In this document: piece by piece, positions 36,561 through 43,568 of the stretch
How positions within the stretch are numbered: the stretch's first letter is position 1
How the letters are laid out: every line of letters starts with the position of its first letter
Assembly: GCF_024707125.1 (NCBI RefSeq)
Contig: NZ_JANQAH010000003.1
Coordinates: 186,001 to 250,000, forward strand
Length of the DNA: 64,000 nucleotides
Source: Devosia sp.
GTDB lineage: Bacteria; Pseudomonadota; Alphaproteobacteria; Rhizobiales; Devosiaceae
Direction of reading: 5' to 3'
Program-made: the position numbers and the translations under genes
The notes under the pieces: model-generated
Seen by the model: only the letters and a program-made list of their open reading frames with translations
Told to the model about the DNA's origin: nothing
The model's database searches: none

Positions 36561-38027
36561 TTATTCGAAGGACTTGGCAGCCTTGAAGGTGACCTTGTAG
36601 GCGGATTCGGAGTTGATTTCGCCCTTGACGGACGAGGTGAAACCACCACCCGGAGCCCAAGCCAGTTCGGCCGCGCCGTAGACGATCGAGTCGTTGGCGA
36701 AGGCAGCGTTGTCAGCGATGGCGTTACCGAAGTAGCCACCGAGTTCACCGGTGACCTTGATGGTTTCGGTGACGGCAGCAACGATCTGGGCAGCAACCTG
36801 AACGGTCGACTTGTCGTTGCCGACAGGTCCGATGTCGTCGAAGAAGTAACGAGCGCCGAGGTTGATCGACACGCCTTCGGTAACATTCACACCGACGGAA
36901 CCGCCGAAGCCGTAGTCGGTGTAGTTGACCGGAACGTCGGTCACGTTGGCAACTTCACCCGAGAGGGCGATCTTGAACAGATCGAAGGAACCTTCGACGC
37001 TGACGAGAGCGTTCAGGACGTCAGCCGTGCTGAACTTGTGGTTGTTCCAGTAGGAAACCGCACCGCGAACCTTGAAGGCATCGAAGGTGCCGGTTGCGCC
37101 GGAGTGGATTGCCCACGATTCAACGTTGCCATCGAGCACGCCGAAAGCAGCGCCGGTGATGTGTGCGGTGACGCCTTCACCAGCGTAGGAGAGCACGCCA
37201 ACGAGGGTACCAGCGGTGCTGCCGGTGTTGGTGCCAGCGAGAAGGGCACCACTGGAATCGGTGCTGGTGATAGCACGACCGCCGAGGTTTTCGAGGCCAA
37301 CGCCGACGTTCACGCCGTTGCCGAGATCGGAAACGACCTGAATGACGTGACCGCCGAGACCATCATAGTCACCGTCAATGCCAACACCCTTGCCATCGAT
37401 AGCGTCGGAGTTGAAGAGACCGAGGAAGTTGAACGGTTCGTCGTCGCCGAGGTTGGCGATCGAGCCCTTCTTACCAGCCATGATCACGGTGGTGTCGCCG
37501 ACCGAAACATAAGCTTCGTCGATCGAGAACGCCTTGGTATCGCCATGAGTCTGGACGCCAGGGAACAGGGCGGCACCAGGAGCCGGCGTGACATTGCGGG
37601 CAGCCTGTGCACCTTCATTCCAGCTCTGGTAGCGCTCGACGCCCTTCAGCTTGATGACGGCCTTTGCAGGACCAAAGTCAGAGTCAGCGGTGCCAACAGC
37701 CTTGAGCCAAGCTTCAACCTTCGATTCCCAATCCTGGTCGAAACGAGCACCGGCGAGATCGACATAAGCGTTGCCGCGAGTGATGTTACGGTTGCCGTCG
37801 AAAGTACCAGCAACAGCAACTTCCTGGTTGAAGTCGCCCCACTGGAATTCATAGGTCACGCCGCCCGAGAGCTGCAGGCAGTTGGTGTCGGACGAGATGG
37901 TCAGGCCGGAGAGACCGAGCGCATCGCAAACGTCCAGCGAGGTGAGAACGCCAAGATCGGCAGCAAAGCCGGCGGTCGAGAGACCAGCAGCGGCAACAGA
38001 ACCGAGGATAAGGCTCTTGAGTTTCAT
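36561..38027 (-). CDS. Outer-membrane porin
   Basis: A 488-residue beta-barrel protein. The signal peptide ends STAGFAAD near residue 24. It is followed by the paired-cysteine start typical of Hyphomicrobiales porins (VCDALGLSGL to NCLQLSGGVTYEFQWGDFNQ) and then many amphipathic strands (VNVGVGLENLGGRA, SINLGARYFFDD). It ends in an aromatic residue region (FKAAKSFE), as barrels recognised by the BAM machine do. A strong GGAGG lies seven bases before the ATG. Its composition shows few rare codons and the gene is probably highly expressed. It has a strong terminator and an unusual leader. Confidence 0.88.
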   Translation of the reverse strand: MKLKSLILGSVAAAGLSTAGFAADLGVLTSLDVCDALGLSGLTISSDTNCLQLSGGVTYEFQWGDFNQEVAVAGTFDGNRNITRGNAYVDLAGARFDQDWESKVEAWLKAVGTADSDFGPAKAVIKLKGVERYQSWNEGAQAARNVTPAPGAALFPGVQTHGDTKAFSIDEAYVSVGDTTVIMAGKKGSIANLGDDEPFNFLGLFNSDAIDGKGVGIDGDYDGLGGHVIQVVSDLGNGVNVGVGLENLGGRAITSTDSSGALLAGTNTGSTAGTLVGVLSYAGEGVTAHITGAAFGVLDGNVESWAIHSGATGTFDAFKVRGAVSYWNNHKFSTADVLNALVSVEGSFDLFKIALSGEVANVTDVPVNYTDYGFGGSVGVNVTEGVSINLGARYFFDDIGPVGNDKSTVQVAAQIVAAVTETIKVTGELGGYFGNAIADNAAFANDSIVYGAAELAWAPGGGFTSSVKGEINSESAYKVTFKAAKSFE

Positions 38028-38429
38028 TAGTTGACCTCCAAAGTCAGTCATTTGGTGCCGGTTACCCAGCGGTTTGTCGTAACGCGACCACACTATTCGT
38101 GGTGCAGTGTGTTGCCGTCGCGTTGCGACCGACAAACGATCCCATGCATGGATTCGCAAGACCCACTCTACGCATGCAAACATCGGACGCAATCGAACAA
38201 AGCTGGATTCACGCTCGCCACAATATGGTTGCGATCCGGATGTTGCAGATTCAGCACACAGATCGAAACCACCTGTTAAGACTTCTGAAGAGGCTCTTAA
38301 AACAGGCCTGAATTCAGGGGTTTCCGCCGTCACAATGGCGCGAGGGACCCGTCGCAGGCGGGAATTTGACACACGTACCCCACTGCCCGACACATGGCAC
38401 AACCGTGACCGACTTGTGGAGGAGTGACT
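38028..38429. other. 402-base region between divergent porin and short-chain dehydrogenase genes
   Basis: It holds the porin leader with a long imperfect inverted repeat (38072-38137) and the promoter side of the dehydrogenase. GC content is lower than the coding average. No small gene with a ribosome site is convincing. Confidence 0.4.
38072..38137 (-). promoter_or_regulatory. Imperfect inverted repeat in the porin leader
   Basis: GTTTGTC (38072-38078) pairs with GACAAAC (38131-38137), and AACGCGAC (38081-38088) pairs with GTCGCGTT (38117-38124); CACAC and GTGTG lie further inside. It begins 45 bases before the porin ATG on the minus strand. It may be an RNA structure in the leader or paired operator sites. 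Confidence 0.5.
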
Positions 38430-39170
38430 ATGACATCGAACGGATTCGCCCTTGTAACCGGGGGCACATCGGGCATCGGCAAGGCTGTCGCGCTGGGGCT
38501 AGCGAAGGCCGGATGGACGGTGACCATTTGCGGACGGCGTGCAGAACTCCTCGACGAAATCACACGCGATGGACAGGTCGATGGTGCCGTTTGCGATGTG
38601 ACTCGGCCTGAAGAGGTCGCGAATCTCTTTGCAGGGATTCGGGAAAAGCAGGGCCGCCTTGACCTCGTGTTCAACAATGCCGGGCGTTTTGCGCCGGCAA
38701 AGCCGTTCGGCGATCTCGACGTGGCAACCTGGCGCGAGATGATCGATACGAATCTCAACGGCGCCTTCTATGTGGCCCGTGAAGCTTTCCGGCTGATGCG
38801 CGAACAAGACCCGCAGGGCGGGCGCATCATCAACAATGGCTCGATCTCGGCCTATGTGCCGCGGCCGCAGGCGGCGTCCTATACGACCTCGAAGCACGCG
38901 ATCACCGGGCTGACCAAGGCGATCTCGCTCGATGGGCGCGCGTACAATATTGCCTGCGGGCAGATCGATATTGGCAATGCGGCGACGGATATGACGAGCC
39001 AGATGAATTCGGGCTCACTGCAGGCCAATGGCTCGATGATGCCCGAGCCGACCTTCGATGTGACGCATGTCGTGGAGGCGGTGACCTATATGGCCGGGCT
39101 GCCGCTCAGCGCCAATGTGCAGTTCATGACGGTGATGGCGACGAACATGCCCTATGTGGGAAGGGGGTAG
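38430..39170 (+). CDS. Short-chain dehydrogenase/reductase
   Basis: A 246-residue NAD(P)-dependent oxidoreductase. The cofactor loop is [12 protein letters not shown] near residue 10, the stabilising motif is NNAG, and the catalytic tyrosine and lysine lie in [13 protein letters not shown]. The serine is in [10 protein letters not shown]. The substrate is unknown. The ATG at 38430 is chosen because GGAGGAG ends five bases upstream; a GTG two codons earlier lies inside that ribosome site. Its last 54 bases are repeated 156 bases downstream. Confidence 0.9.
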   Translation: MTSNGFALVTGGTSGIGKAVALGLAKAGWTVTICGRRAELLDEITRDGQVDGAVCDVTRPEEVANLFAGIREKQGRLDLVFNNAGRFAPAKPFGDLDVATWREMIDTNLNGAFYVAREAFRLMREQDPQGGRIINNGSISAYVPRPQAASYTTSKHAITGLTKAISLDGRAYNIACGQIDIGNAATDMTSQMNSGSLQANGSMMPEPTFDVTHVVEAVTYMAGLPLSANVQFMTVMATNMPYVGRG

Positions 39171-39225
39171 CTCGCCGCACACAAGGCAGCTGCCATTCGA
39201 GCACGGCTCTCATGGCCTTCTCACC

Positions 39226-39252
39226 TCAAATCGCTCCACCGGAGCGATTTGC
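39226..39252. other. Palindrome between a gene end and its duplicated copy
   Basis: CAAATCGCTCC-ACC-GGAGCGATTTG is a perfect hairpin after the short-chain dehydrogenase gene. It lacks a U-run, so it is more likely a REP-type repeat than a terminator. Confidence 0.6.
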
Positions 39253-39272
39253 CCTGCGGGACGGGTCGAAGT

Positions 39273-39326
39273 GTGCAGTTCATGATGGTGATGGCGACGA
39301 ACATGCCCTATATCGGGCGGGATTGA
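39273..39326 (+). pseudogene. Duplicated 3' end of the short-chain dehydrogenase gene
   Basis: This stretch encodes [17 protein letters not shown] and a stop. The intact gene ends [17 protein letters not shown] at 39117-39170. The first 39 bases differ at one position. It has no start or body of its own, so it is the scar of a lost paralog or of a recombination event. Confidence 0.75.
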
Positions 39327-39348
39327 TCCCCGCCCAAAGGGTTCTGCC

Positions 39349-40509
39349 TCAGTCGTGAAAAACTTGTACGCCGTCGATCCAGGTTGCCTTGACCTGCCTG
39401 TCATCGGACAGGTGTGCAAAGCTGCCTACGGCGCCACGCTGTAGCGTGCCATAGGTGGCTTCGATGCCCATGGCTTCGGCGGGATAGAGCGAAGCCATGC
39501 GGAGGACTTCGTCGAAATCGAGCCCGATGGTGTCGACCATGAAGTTGACGGCATCGATCATGTCGAGATCGGCGCCGGCCAGTGTGCCATCGGCGAGACG
39601 CAGGGCACCGTCGGCGCGGGTGATGGTCCGGCCGTTGAGCGTCAGGGTCTGGATGTCGGTGCCGGTCTGCGACATGGCGTCGGTGACAAGGAAGATCTTG
39701 CCCGGGCCGCGCTTGGCCCGAAGGGCGGCCCCGATGCTGGCGGGGTGTACATGGATACCGTCGGCGATGAGGCCGGCAAAAGCTTTGGGGTTGTCGAGCG
39801 TAGCGCCGACAACGCCGGGCTCGCGATTGCCCATCTGGCTCATGGCATTGAAGAGATGCGTCGACATGGTGGCGCCGGCTTCGAAAGCCGCCACGGCGGT
39901 CGTGTAGTCGGCGTCGGAATGGCCGATGCTGACCACGGCGCCAGCTTCGGAGAGAACAGCAATCTGCTGCGGGGTCGCCGTTTCGGCGGCAACGGTGCAG
40001 ATGAGATTGGGCAGCGTTTCAGCGGCGCGCTTGAGACGGGCGAGATCGGAATCGTCAATGGGGCGGATCAGGGCCGGATCGTGCGTGCCCTTTCGCGCCA
40101 GCGACAAGTGCGGGCCCTCAAGGTGCAGTCCGATGAAGCCCGGCACGCGAGCCTCTTCGGCCGCGAGGCCGGCAGCAATGGCCCTTTCGTTGACCTCGGC
40201 CGTGTCGGTGATCAGCGTCGGCAGGAGTGCCGTGGTGCCGAACTGGGCGTGGGCGGCGCAGATGGTGCGGATGGCGCCGAGCGAGGTGTCGTTGTTGAAA
40301 AGGATGCCGCCGCCGCCATTGACCTGGAGGTCGATGAAGCCGGGCACGATCATGCCGCCGTCGAGGGTGACGCGCTCGGCATTGGCCGGAATTTCGCTCG
40401 CCGGGACGATGCCGGCGACATAGCCGAACTCGATCAGCAATGCTGCATCGTCATGCCAGGTGGCGCTGTCGAAAATGCGGGCGCCAGTGATGGCGAGAAG
40501 ATCGCTCAT
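39349..40509 (-). CDS. nagA: N-acetylglucosamine-6-phosphate deacetylase
   Basis: A 386-residue amidohydrolase that removes acetate from GlcNAc-6-phosphate, feeding amino sugars into glycolysis or cell-wall synthesis. The N-terminal phrase PGFIDLQVNGGGGILFNNDT and the metal motif GLHLEGPHLS identify it. HSDADYTTAVAAFEAGATMSTHLFNAM is reduced here to its two histidines, a metal ligand pair. Its ATG overlaps the stop of the SIS deaminase gene by four bases, so gntR, deaminase and nagA form one coupled operon. Confidence 0.95.
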   Translation of the reverse strand: MSDLLAITGARIFDSATWHDDAALLIEFGYVAGIVPASEIPANAERVTLDGGMIVPGFIDLQVNGGGGILFNNDTSLGAIRTICAAHAQFGTTALLPTLITDTAEVNERAIAAGLAAEEARVPGFIGLHLEGPHLSLARKGTHDPALIRPIDDSDLARLKRAAETLPNLICTVAAETATPQQIAVLSEAGAVVSIGHSDADYTTAVAAFEAGATMSTHLFNAMSQMGNREPGVVGATLDNPKAFAGLIADGIHVHPASIGAALRAKRGPGKIFLVTDAMSQTGTDIQTLTLNGRTITRADGALRLADGTLAGADLDMIDAVNFMVDTIGLDFDEVLRMASLYPAEAMGIEATYGTLQRGAVGSFAHLSDDRQVKATWIDGVQVFHD

Positions 40510-41537
40510 ACCGTTTCCGTGACTTTCTTGAGGGCCGGTGGCACGTCGGGATTGAGACCGCGATGGCGGGAAAGCGCCTCGACGAAACCATAGAAGGAGA
40601 CGATCAGCGCCAGCGGGTCGGTGATCGGATGACCGGTCGCCGCGAAAGGCAGCGGCTTGGCGGCGCCAGCACGGGTGCTGGTGAGGAAGGCGAGAGCGCC
40701 CTGCCCTGCGAGCTTGTGCGCCATGTCGGCAACCGAGGCTTCGGCAGCGTCGCGCGCGGCAAGACCGAGGACGGGATAGCCCGGGGTCACGATCGCGACG
40801 GGGCCGTGCATGACTTCGGCAGCGCTATAGGATTCGGCCTGGATATTGCAGGTTTCCTTGAATTTCAGCGCAGCTTCATTGGCAATGGCAAAGCCCGGGC
40901 CGCGGCCCAGAACATAGAGCGCGTTATGACCGTCTAGTGCGGTGATCAATTCGGACCAATCGCAGGTGACGGCCTTGGCGAGGCTTTCCGGCAGGGCGGC
41001 AACGGCGCGGGCGAGATCAGCATCGCCGCTCCAGCGCGCCAGCAGCGCAAGGCCAGCGACCACGGAGGTCACAAAGCTCTTGGTGGCCGCGACGCTCTTT
41101 TCGAGGCCGGCATGCAGATCAATGGTGAAATCGCTGGCTTCGGCAATGGGCGAGCCGGCGGTATTGGTGATGGCGATGGTGGTCGCGCCGCTGCGACGGG
41201 CCGACTGGGCCATGCCGACAATGTCGGGGCTCTTGCCGGACTGGGAAATGGCGATGGCCACGGCGTTGGAAAGGCGCAGATCCTTGCCGTAGATCGAGGC
41301 GATGGACGGACCGATGGATGCAACCGGCAGGCCGAGCGTCAGCTCGATGGCATATTTCAGATAAGCCGAGGCATGGTCAGACGAGCCGCGGGCCACGGTG
41401 ACGACAACGGACGGATCGACTTCGCGCAGGCGCGTGGCGGCGGCGTCGAGGGTCGGAGCAGCTTCGGTGAGGAAGCGGGACACAACCTGTGGGATTTCAT
41501 CCACTTCGCGGCGCATATGCGTTTGGTTGGTCGTCAT
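40506..41537 (-). CDS. SIS-domain glucosamine-6-phosphate deaminase (NagB-II type)
   Basis: A 343-residue protein with two SIS sugar-isomerase domains, like the isomerase half of GlmS but without the glutaminase part. Phosphosugar-binding motifs are VARGSSDHASAYLKY and ISQSGKSPDIVGMAQSARR in the first domain and VLGRGPGFAIANEAALKFKE in the second. ESYSAAEVMHGPVAIV is the conserved catalytic-loop region. Such proteins replace NagB in many alphaproteobacteria, making fructose-6-phosphate. It overlaps both gntR and nagA by four bases. Confidence 0.92.
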   Translation of the reverse strand: MTTNQTHMRREVDEIPQVVSRFLTEAAPTLDAAATRLREVDPSVVVTVARGSSDHASAYLKYAIELTLGLPVASIGPSIASIYGKDLRLSNAVAIAISQSGKSPDIVGMAQSARRSGATTIAITNTAGSPIAEASDFTIDLHAGLEKSVAATKSFVTSVVAGLALLARWSGDADLARAVAALPESLAKAVTCDWSELITALDGHNALYVLGRGPGFAIANEAALKFKETCNIQAESYSAAEVMHGPVAIVTPGYPVLGLAARDAAEASVADMAHKLAGQGALAFLTSTRAGAAKPLPFAATGHPITDPLALIVSFYGFVEALSRHRGLNPDVPPALKKVTETV

Positions 41538-42319
41538 TTTATCGCTCCATTGACAGGTGCTTCGCCCAGCCGGAGCTCGGCGACGAAGTCGTACGTATCG
41601 CCCCGATAGATGGAGCGGGTGAATTCGATAACGCGGCCCGAAGCCAGGTAGGACGTGCGCTCGATGTGAAGGCCCGCGGACCCGACCGGCACCTGCAGCA
41701 AGTGCGCATCATCGTCGTTGAGATGGGCAGCGCGGATGCGCTGGATGGCGCGGACCGGACGATTGCCCGAGAGATCGAGGTGCTTGTAGAGCGAATCCCC
41801 GATTGCTGCTGGATCAGGCAGGATTGAGCCGGAGAGACTGGCGCGCTCGATGGCGAGCGGCATATCGCCAGTGAGACGCAGACGCGAAATGCGCGCGACC
41901 TTTTCGCCCGAGGAGAGGCCGAGAATGACCGTTTCTTCCGGCGAGGGGATATAGAGACCACGATCGAGCCATTCGGCGCGCACGGCCATGCCGCGGCGGG
42001 CCATGTCTTCGGTGAAGGAGGTCAGCTGGGAAAGCGACTGCTCGACGCGTTGCGTGGCGGGGGCAACAAAAGTACCCGAGCCATGGCGCTGCACGAGCAC
42101 GCCTTCCTGCACCAGATGCGACACGGCCTTGCGCACGGTGACGCGCGACACGTCGACTTTTAGCGCCAGATCGCGCTCGGACGGCAGGGCATCACCGGGA
42201 TTGAGGGCGCCACTCTTGATGGCTTCTTCTACCCAGCGCTTGAGCTGGAGATAAAGCGGACCACCCTGCGGCAGGGTAACGGGGCGATCGGAAAAGAAGG
42301 TTTCATATGTCTCGGACAT
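41534..42319 (-). CDS. GntR-family (HutC/NagR type) regulator of amino-sugar genes
   Basis: A 261-residue regulator. The N-terminal winged helix has PLYLQLKRWVEEAIKSGALN, then LPSERDLALKVDVSRVTVRK, then HGSGTFVAP. The C-terminal UTRA domain binds a phosphosugar effector, probably GlcN6P or GlcNAc6P (inference from location). A strong AGGAGG precedes the ATG. It leads the deaminase-nagA operon and is divergent from murQ. Two copies of a TGGTAT direct repeat in the shared region are candidate operators. Confidence 0.93.
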   Translation of the reverse strand: MSETYETFFSDRPVTLPQGGPLYLQLKRWVEEAIKSGALNPGDALPSERDLALKVDVSRVTVRKAVSHLVQEGVLVQRHGSGTFVAPATQRVEQSLSQLTSFTEDMARRGMAVRAEWLDRGLYIPSPEETVILGLSSGEKVARISRLRLTGDMPLAIERASLSGSILPDPAAIGDSLYKHLDLSGNRPVRAIQRIRAAHLNDDDAHLLQVPVGSAGLHIERTSYLASGRVIEFTRSIYRGDTYDFVAELRLGEAPVNGAIK

Positions 42320-42395
42320 GTTTTTCCTCCTGTTCTCTGTCATAGTCGGGGCTCAGACTTCGGGCGGGACCTCCCCGCGCAAATGCTCACCCACA

Positions 42396-42412
42396 ATACC
42401 AATAAAATACCA
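42396..42412 (-). promoter_or_regulatory. TGGTAT-N5-TGGTAT operator candidate on the gntR side
   Basis: Read on the minus strand it is TGGTATTTTATTGGTAT, two TGGTAT half sites one helical turn apart. It lies 77 to 93 bases before the gntR ATG. A second copy faces the other way at 42532. Confidence 0.65.
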
Positions 42413-42531
42413 TTCGCACGATCCGGTTTCCAGAGTGGTCAGTCCAAAGCGCAGGCGCGCTGGACATTTCTCAACAAAAACTTGGGTCCGACGACAAGCG
42501 GGTTATGGCCTGAGGCGCCCGGCTGGACAAG

Positions 42532-42548
42532 TGGTATTTTTTTGGCAT
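42532..42548 (+). promoter_or_regulatory. TGGTAT-N5-TGGCAT operator candidate on the murQ side
   Basis: TGGTATTTTTTTGGCAT matches the gntR-side copy at 15 of 17 positions and lies 22 to 38 bases before the murQ ATG. Confidence 0.65.
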
Positions 42549-42569
42549 TATCCGGCCAAGGAGTTTCTT

Positions 42570-43466
42570 ATGGCCGAAAGACAAACCGAAAAGCGCCACG
42601 CGGCAGCCCAGGGACTGGAATTGCGGTCGCCGACCGAGATTCTGACGCTGCTGGCGGCTGGTCAGGCAGATGCGGCAAAAAGCGTTGCGACGGCCGTTGA
42701 TGCCTTGGCCGATGGCGCTGTGCTTGCGGCCGCCAGTATCGAGGCTGGCGGGCGTCTGATCTATGTCGCGGCGGGCAGTTCGGGGCTGATGGCGCTGGCC
42801 GACGCGCTGGAATTGCCGGGAACCTATGGCATTGCTCGCGAACAGATCGTGGTGTTGCTGGCCGGCGGGCTCGACTCGCTGGTGAATATGCTCGGCGGAC
42901 CGGAAGACGATGGCGACGCCGCGAAGAAGGCGATTGAGGACCTCTATCTTGATGCCCGAGATTGTGTGATCGCGCTCACGGCGAGCGGGCAGACACCGTT
43001 CCCGGTTTCGGCTGTTCTCGCAGCCAAGGCGGCAGGTGCGAAGACGATCGGCTTTTCGAACAATGCCGGCGCGCTGATCCTTGATATCGCCGATGTTGGC
43101 GTCTGCCTGCCGACGCCGCCGGAGGTGATTGCTGGCTCGACCCGCATGGGTGCCGGTACGGCGCAGAAGATCGCGCTCAATATGCTGTCGACGCTGATGG
43201 CCATTCACCTTGGTCACGTGCACGACGGGTTCATGGTCAATGTCATCGCGGACAATATCAAGCTGCGCGAACGGGCGCGGGGAATCGTTGCGTCGATCTC
43301 GGGGGCCAGCGAAGACCGCGCCGCGGCAGCGCTCGAAACAAGCGAAGGCGCGGTGAAGCCGGCAGTGTTGCTGGCGGCGGGCGCGGAAGACCTTGGCGCG
43401 GCAGAGGCGATGCTGGCCGAGCACAAGGGACGGTTGCGGTTAGCGCTTGCAGCGCTGCAGAGCTAG
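42570..43466 (+). CDS. murQ: N-acetylmuramic acid 6-phosphate etherase
   Basis: A 298-residue SIS-fold enzyme that splits the lactyl ether of MurNAc-6-phosphate, giving GlcNAc-6-phosphate for NagA. Motifs are GGRLIYVAAGSSGLMALADA, VIALTASGQTPFPVSAVLAA and the family signature PPEVIAGSTRMGAGTAQK. In MurQ the substrate glutamate lies in a DALELPGTYG-like region, seen here. AAGGAG lies six bases before the ATG. It is divergent from the GntR regulator. The MurNAc or anhydro-MurNAc kinase that supplies the substrate is not in this window. Confidence 0.93.
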   Translation: MAERQTEKRHAAAQGLELRSPTEILTLLAAGQADAAKSVATAVDALADGAVLAAASIEAGGRLIYVAAGSSGLMALADALELPGTYGIAREQIVVLLAGGLDSLVNMLGGPEDDGDAAKKAIEDLYLDARDCVIALTASGQTPFPVSAVLAAKAAGAKTIGFSNNAGALILDIADVGVCLPTPPEVIAGSTRMGAGTAQKIALNMLSTLMAIHLGHVHDGFMVNVIADNIKLRERARGIVASISGASEDRAAAALETSEGAVKPAVLLAAGAEDLGAAEAMLAEHKGRLRLALAALQS

Positions 43467-43492
43467 GCCCTCAACACTCCTCCAATCCACGT

Positions 43493-43563
43493 TGTCATTC
43501 CCGCGAAAGCGGGAATCCATGTTTGGAAACGGAGATTCCCGCTTTCGCGGGAATGACACCGTG
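43493..43563. repeat. REPIN-type doublet palindrome, copy 4
   Basis: GTCATTCCCGCGAAAGCGGG opens and CCCGCTTTCGCGGGAATGAC closes this copy, between convergent murQ and the beta-mannosidase gene. Confidence 0.88.
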
Positions 43564-43568
43564 ATGAG

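Noticed and set aside
38107..38427. Plus-strand frames of 70-106 codons between the porin and dehydrogenase genes
   Set aside because: Three overlapping frames cover the same stretch without ribosome sites, and composition is not coding-like.
39226..39252. CAAATCGCTCC hairpin as a terminator
   Set aside because: There is no U-run on either side, so it is listed as a palindrome only.
42532..42548. TGGTAT...TGGCAT read as a sigma-54 promoter
   Set aside because: The -24/-12 consensus needs TGGCAC-N5-TTGC; the GC at -12 is missing, and the same element appears in the reverse direction for gntR.
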